Assembly (NCBI RefSeq): GCF_900290285.1
Contig: NZ_LT985754.1
Coordinates: forward strand, 458,299 to 522,298
Reading direction: 5' to 3'
DNA from: Candidatus Centipeda massiliensis
GTDB lineage: Bacteria > Bacillota > Negativicutes > Selenomonadales > Selenomonadaceae
DNA length: 64,000 nucleotides
Position numbers and translations under genes: made by a program. Numbering within the stretch: position 1 is the first letter of the stretch; every line of letters begins with the position of its first letter. A model generated the notes under the pieces. That model saw only the letters and a list, made by a program, of their open reading frames with translations. It made no database searches and had not been told where the DNA came from. Below are positions 59,755 through 64,000 of this stretch, in pieces.

Positions 59755-60789
59755 ATGGCACTCATTACCTTTGATGCAAACAAGAAGCGCGACGTGGTTC
59801 TGATCGGACGCGTGACGCTGGACTTCAACCCGAATGAGCTGAACCGCACGCTGGACAAGGTGGAGACGTTCTCCATGTACCTTGGCGGCTCACCGGGCAA
59901 CATGGCGGTCGGCATCAACAAGCTCGGCAAGAAGGTCGGCTTCATCGGTGCTGTTTCAAACGATCAGTTCGGTGATTTTGTGCTGAACTACTTCAAGGAG
60001 CGGGATATCGACACGAGTCAGATGGTGCGCGCGAAAAACGGCGAGCGCATCGGGCTGACGTTCACGGAGATCAAGAGTCCGACGGAGTCGAGCATCCTCA
60101 TGTACCGTGACGATGTGGCGGATCTCACGATTGCGCCCGAGGATGTGGATGAGCAGTACATCGCTGACACGAAGATCCTCATCATATCGGGCACGGCACT
60201 CTCGGCAAGTCCGTCGCGCGAGGCGTGCCTCATCGCCGCGCAGTATGCGAAGAAGCATGGCACGCGCATCATCTTCGACGTGGACTACCGCCCGTACAGC
60301 TGGCGCACGAAGAAGGACATCCAGATCTACTACTCGCTCGTAGCGTCGATGGCGGATGTCATCATCGGCTCGCGTGACGAGATCAACCTCACCGAGGGCT
60401 ATGACGAGGATGCGACGGAGCCGGCGGATCACCTCATCGCGGACAAGTACATCGCGCAGGGCACGAAGATTGTCGTCATCAAGCACGGCAAGGCAGGCTC
60501 GATTGCCTACACGGCGGACAAGAAGGCGTACAAGGTTTCGTCCTACAACATCAAGCTGCTCAAGTCCTTCGGCGGCGGCGATGCCTACGGCAGTGCGTTC
60601 GTCTATGGGCTGCTTGAGGGCTGGTCTGTGGCGGACTCCCTGCAGCACGGCACGGCGCACGCGGCGATGGTCGTTGCGAGCCACAGCTGCTCGAACGCGA
60701 TGCAGACCGTGGAGCAGATCGGTGCCTTTATGGCAGAGCACAAGGACGAGAAGGTCATCGCGGAGATCGCATGGGAGGCGACAATATGA
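59755..60789 (+). CDS. iolC: 5-dehydro-2-deoxygluconokinase
   Basis: A 344-residue PfkB-family kinase phosphorylating 2-deoxy-5-keto-gluconate. It has the typical IolC start region DVVLIGRVTLDFNPNELNR, the substrate segment YLGGSPGNMAVG and the active site KSFGGGDAYGSAFVYG. It lies 11 bases after iolJ, and its stop overlaps the iolB start (ATGA). GGAGAGG precedes the ATG. It provides the substrate for IolJ. Confidence 0.93.
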   Translation: MALITFDANKKRDVVLIGRVTLDFNPNELNRTLDKVETFSMYLGGSPGNMAVGINKLGKKVGFIGAVSNDQFGDFVLNYFKERDIDTSQMVRAKNGERIGLTFTEIKSPTESSILMYRDDVADLTIAPEDVDEQYIADTKILIISGTALSASPSREACLIAAQYAKKHGTRIIFDVDYRPYSWRTKKDIQIYYSLVASMADVIIGSRDEINLTEGYDEDATEPADHLIADKYIAQGTKIVVIKHGKAGSIAYTADKKAYKVSSYNIKLLKSFGGGDAYGSAFVYGLLEGWSVADSLQHGTAHAAMVVASHSCSNAMQTVEQIGAFMAEHKDEKVIAEIAWEATI

Positions 60790-61577
60790 AGTTTGGACGT
60801 CTGGGCGCGGAATTAAAGCACGGCTACAATGCCATGACGACGCGCGAGAGCGATATGTTGATGGATATCGGCTATCAGCTGATGGATGAAAACGAGGTCG
60901 TGGAGTTCGAGGATGTGCTGCAGGAGACGGCGTTCGTCATCCTGACGGGCGATGTCGAGGTACACTGGGACGGCAAGAAGGAGATCATGCACCGCACGTC
61001 TCTCTTCGACGAGGCTCCCTACTGCCTCCATGTTCCGCGCGGCAAGAAGGTCGTGCTGAAGGCACTGAAGCGCTCGACGGTGCTTGTGCAGAAGACGGAG
61101 AATGACCGTGACTTTGCGCCGGTCTTCTATCGCCCGGCAGACATTCAGTCGCCCGTTTTTGGGAGCGGCATGTGGTACCGCACGGCGGAGCGCACGGTGC
61201 GCACGATCTTCGACTATGAGAATGCGCCGTACTCCAACATGGTCAACGGCGAGGTCGTGAATACGCCGGGCTGCTGGTCGGGCTACATCCCGCACAACCA
61301 TCCGCAGCCGGAGGTATACACCTACCAGTTCGACAAGCCGCAGGGCTTCGGCGCAGCGTTCATCGGCGACAATGCCTTTAAGATCGAGCACAACAGCTGG
61401 TCGGAGATCACGGGCGGCTATATGCACCCGCAGGTCGCAGCGCCCGGCTACGCGATGTGGTACAGCTGGATGATCCGCCATCTGCCCGGCGACCCGTGGA
61501 AGAAGACGCGCACGGATCTGCCCGAGCATACGTGGCTGCTCGACGAGAACGCAAAGATTTGGCAGCCGAACCGCTGA
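60786..61577 (+). CDS. iolB: 5-deoxy-glucuronate isomerase
   Basis: A 263-residue cupin enzyme converting 5-deoxy-glucuronate to 2-deoxy-5-keto-gluconate. Cupin metal ligands appear in IPHNHPQPEVYTYQF (two His and Glu) and the later NSWSEITGGYMHPQVAAPGY. ATG 60786 with GGGAGGCGAC upstream is preferred over ATG 60771 inside iolC; it overlaps the iolC stop. A hairpin and 102 bases separate it from iolD. Confidence 0.93.
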   Translation: MKFGRLGAELKHGYNAMTTRESDMLMDIGYQLMDENEVVEFEDVLQETAFVILTGDVEVHWDGKKEIMHRTSLFDEAPYCLHVPRGKKVVLKALKRSTVLVQKTENDRDFAPVFYRPADIQSPVFGSGMWYRTAERTVRTIFDYENAPYSNMVNGEVVNTPGCWSGYIPHNHPQPEVYTYQFDKPQGFGAAFIGDNAFKIEHNSWSEITGGYMHPQVAAPGYAMWYSWMIRHLPGDPWKKTRTDLPEHTWLLDENAKIWQPNR

Positions 61578-61606
61578 GAATATTTCGGATTGCAGCTTTT
61601 GTGAAT

Positions 61607-61647
61607 GTGATATGTGCTCCCTAAGCGTTCGCGTGGGGGCACATCAC
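61607..61647 (+). promoter_or_regulatory. Intra-operon hairpin between iolB and iolD
   Basis: GTGATATGTGCTCCC pairs imperfectly with GGGGGCACATCAC around a 13-base loop. No T-tract follows, so an mRNA processing or stability role is more likely than termination. Confidence 0.5.
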
Positions 61648-61679
61648 AGACGGTTCCTATATTGAGTGGAGGAGAGCAC

Positions 61680-63632
61680 ATGGAAAAGACGATTCGCCTT
61701 ACAGTCGCACAGGCACTCGTGAAGTTCCTCAACAACCAGTACATTGAATTCGATGGCAAGCAGAATCCGATGTTCGAGGGCATCTTCGGCATCTTCGGCC
61801 ATGGCAACGTGGTCGGCATCGGACAGGCGCTTGAGCAGGATGCGGGAAATCTCATCATGCGCATGGGGCGCAACGAGCAGGGCATGGCGCACGCAGCAAT
61901 GGGCTTTGCAAAGCAGAAGCGCCGCAAGCAGATCTACGCCTGCACCTCGTCCGTCGGCCCCGGCGCGCTCAACATGGTGACGGCGGCAGCAACGGCGACG
62001 GCGAATTGCATTCCCGTCCTCTTCCTGCCCGGCGATACCTATGCGGATCGCCAGCCGGATCCCGTGCTGCAGCAGATGGAGCAGCCGTCGAGCCTTTCCA
62101 TCACGAGCAACGATGCCTTCAAGGCAGTCTGCAAATACTGGGATCGCGTGACGCGCCCCGAGATCCTCATGACGGCGTGCATCAACGCCATGCGCGTCCT
62201 CACCGATCCGGCAGAGACGGGTGCAGTCTGCATCGCGCTTCCGCAGGATGTCGAGGGTGAGGCGTATGACTACCCCGTGCATTTCTTCAAGAAGCGCGTC
62301 CATCGCATCGAGCGTCCTGCGCCCTCCCCGTATGCAATCGAGGAGGCGGTACAGCTCATCACGCGCAAGAAGAAGCCGATCATGATCTTCGGCGGCGGCG
62401 TGCGCTACTCCGAGGCGGAGGATACGTTCCGCGCATTCGCGGAGAAGTACGGCATCCCGTTCGGCGAGACGCAGGCGGGCAAGGGCACCATCGTCTGGGA
62501 TCATCCGCTGAATCTCGGCGGCATCGGCGAGACGGGCAGCCTCGGTGCGAACCTCATCGGCGCGGATGCAGATCTCGTCATCGGCGTCGGTACGCGCTAT
62601 ACGGACTTTACGACCTCCTCGAAGTGGCTCTATCAGAATCCCGAGGTGGAGTATCTCAACATCAATATCTCGCGTTTCCATGCGTACAAGATGGACGCCG
62701 TGCAGGTCGTCGCGGATGCGCAGGAGGGGCTGAAGGCGCTCGATGCTGCGCTCGAAAAGACGGGCTGGAAGGTCAGCGCGGACTATGCGGCAGCCGTAAA
62801 GGATGCCAAGGCAAAGACGGATGCCGAAGTCGACCGCATCTATCATCTTGAGTACACGGGTGAGGACTTCGTGCCCGAGGTCAACGATGCGTTTGACTTC
62901 AAGAAGGCGAGCAAGGAGTTCATCGAACTGACGGGTTCGTCCCTCCTCCAGACGCGCGTGCTCGGTGTGCTCGATGAGACAATCGACAAGAACGCCATCG
63001 TCGTCTGCGCGGCGGGCAGCCTCCCGGGCGACCTGCAGCGTGCATGGCGCACGAAGGAAGTCGACGGCTACCATGTCGAGTACGGCTTCTCCTGCATGGG
63101 CTACGAGCTGAATGCCTCCCTCGGTGTCCGTCTCGCCGCACCCGACCGCGAGGTCTATGCACTCGTCGGCGATGCGGGCTACATGATGCTGAACTCCGAG
63201 CTTGCAACGGCGATTGCCGAGGGCATCAAGGTCAACATCATTCTCTTCGACAACATGACGAACGGCTGCATCAACAACCTTGAGATCGGGCATGGACAGG
63301 GCAGCTACGGTACGGAGCTCCGCTTCCGCAACCCGAAGACCGGCCAGCTCGACGGCGGATACGTTCCCGTGGACTTCGCGATGAACGCCGCGTCCTTTGG
63401 TCTGAGGACCTACAAGGCGAACACCGCTGAAGAGCTGAAAGCCGCGCTTGAGGATGCGAAGAAGCAGAACGTCTCGACGCTGATTGACTGCAAGGTGCTG
63501 CCGAAGTCCATGGTACACGGCTACGGCAACTGGTGGCGCGTCGGTGTTGCACAGGTCAGCACGATGGACGAGGTCAACCGCGTGCAGCGCGAGCGCATGA
63601 TCCCGCATCTGGATGCGGCGCGGAAGTACTGA
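61680..63632 (+). CDS. iolD: 3D-(3,5/4)-trihydroxycyclohexane-1,2-dione hydrolase
   Basis: A 650-residue thiamine-diphosphate-dependent enzyme that opens the ring of the inositol-derived dione to 5-deoxy-glucuronate. The N-terminal PYR domain holds the catalytic Glu in [16 protein letters not shown]. The C-terminal domain has the ThDP motif [19 protein letters not shown]...ILFDN. The start ATG 61680 follows GGAGGAGAG; the open frame runs further upstream through the hairpin but has no RBS there. It supplies the substrate of IolB. Confidence 0.94.
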   Translation: MEKTIRLTVAQALVKFLNNQYIEFDGKQNPMFEGIFGIFGHGNVVGIGQALEQDAGNLIMRMGRNEQGMAHAAMGFAKQKRRKQIYACTSSVGPGALNMVTAAATATANCIPVLFLPGDTYADRQPDPVLQQMEQPSSLSITSNDAFKAVCKYWDRVTRPEILMTACINAMRVLTDPAETGAVCIALPQDVEGEAYDYPVHFFKKRVHRIERPAPSPYAIEEAVQLITRKKKPIMIFGGGVRYSEAEDTFRAFAEKYGIPFGETQAGKGTIVWDHPLNLGGIGETGSLGANLIGADADLVIGVGTRYTDFTTSSKWLYQNPEVEYLNINISRFHAYKMDAVQVVADAQEGLKALDAALEKTGWKVSADYAAAVKDAKAKTDAEVDRIYHLEYTGEDFVPEVNDAFDFKKASKEFIELTGSSLLQTRVLGVLDETIDKNAIVVCAAGSLPGDLQRAWRTKEVDGYHVEYGFSCMGYELNASLGVRLAAPDREVYALVGDAGYMMLNSELATAIAEGIKVNIILFDNMTNGCINNLEIGHGQGSYGTELRFRNPKTGQLDGGYVPVDFAMNAASFGLRTYKANTAEELKAALEDAKKQNVSTLIDCKVLPKSMVHGYGNWWRVGVAQVSTMDEVNRVQRERMIPHLDAARKY

Positions 63633-63640
63633 GAAAATTT

Positions 63641-63669
63641 AGCTTCCCCCGTGCGGCACGGGGGAAGCT
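63641..63669 (+). repeat. Small CTTCCCCCG/CGGGGGAAG palindrome between iolD and iolE
   Basis: Perfect 13-bp stem AGCTTCCCCCGTG / CACGGGGGAAGCT with 3-base loop. It matches the inner palindrome of repeat C. No T-tract follows, so readthrough into iolE is expected. Confidence 0.7.
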
Positions 63670-63712
63670 GATATGAGAAGTTTTCATTCAGTCAATGATG
63701 GAGGTCAGAAAC

Positions 63713-64000
63713 ATGGCAAAGATTCGTTTGGGCATTGCCCCGATTGCGTGGACCAATGACGACATGCCGGATCTCGGCAAGGAGAACACCTTTGAGCAGT
63801 GCGTCAGCGAAATGGCGCTTGCAGGCTTCACGGGCTGCGAAGTCGGCGGCAAGTATCCGAAGGATACGGCTGTCCTCAAGAAGGCGCTCGAGCTGCGCGG
63901 CATGAGCATTGCCAGCGCGTGGTTCAGCTCCTTCCTCCTCACGCAGCCGTATGAGCAGGTGGAGAAGGACTTCATCGAGCACTGCGAGTTCCTCAAGACG
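63713..64000 (+). CDS. iolE: Inosose dehydratase, N-terminal part (cut by window end)
   Basis: The first 96 residues of a xylose-isomerase-like TIM barrel. The opening [20 protein letters not shown] is typical of IolE, which removes water from scyllo-inosose to give the dione used by IolD. GGAGGTC lies before ATG 63713. The gene continues past 64000. Its presence completes most of the ring-processing part of the inositol pathway; the inositol dehydrogenase (IolG) and transporter are not in the window. Confidence 0.92.
   Translation, partial: MAKIRLGIAPIAWTNDDMPDLGKENTFEQCVSEMALAGFTGCEVGGKYPKDTAVLKKALELRGMSIASAWFSSFLLTQPYEQVEKDFIEHCEFLKT

Overview
The window is GC-rich, densely coding chromosomal DNA, most likely from a Selenomonas-like member of the Negativicutes (diderm Firmicutes). 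This rests on Firmicutes-type rpoB/rpoC, an adenosylcobalamin-dependent methylmalonyl-CoA mutase locus typical of propionate-forming Negativicutes, strong AGGAGG ribosome binding sites with frequent TTG/GTG starts, and repeat families like those common in that class. The species assignment is inference.

Layout. 1-4.5 kb: a TRAP-TAXI transporter (end of one receptor, a second receptor, DUF1850 protein, fused permease). 4.5-10.2 kb: an LppM-like lipoprotein on the minus strand, then a CO dehydrogenase whose N-terminus is a 31-histidine metal-binding tail, overlapping a nitrate/sulfonate-type ABC transporter. 10.3-13 kb: a coiled-coil protein, a deletion-fused siderophore-transporter remnant, a small toxin locus and a SEC-C protein. 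13-22 kb: rpoB and rpoC as a separate unit with its own promoter and a repeat between them, then a second toxin locus and bioY. 22-29 kb: chemoreceptor, sstT, rfbD, a two-component system and rsmI. 30-34 kb: metG-tatD and a 3D-domain cell-wall protein. 34-41 kb: cobalamin riboswitch, mutA-mutB, meaB and an MsrA-like protein without the catalytic cysteine. 41-44.5 kb: two paralogous PilJ-type chemoreceptors, one with a degenerate signalling tip. 44.5-52 kb: a type I restriction-modification system between a relic and an intact copy of an Rpn/PD-(D/E)XK gene. 52-57 kb: fruK-fruA, a YitT protein and a DeoR regulator. 57.7-64 kb: an inositol catabolism operon (Fe-ADH, iolJ, iolC, iolB, iolD, iolE cut by the window end).

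The most unusual content is non-coding. (1) Two loci, each side of the SEC-C/rpoB/rpoC block, have the layout of the enterococcal Fst/RNAII type I toxin-antitoxin system: a 28-29 residue membrane peptide with a strong RBS, a convergent RNA of about 66-75 nt, a shared hairpin terminator, and short direct repeats that would let the RNA pair with the toxin start region. (2) Two families of dispersed hairpin elements (A, about 170 bp, 3 copies plus one short relative; B, about 165 bp, 6 copies) carry paired sequence changes in opposite stem arms, so base pairing is kept while sequence changes. One B copy lies between rpoB and rpoC and supplies the rpoB stop codon; other B copies are nested inside elements of families A and C.
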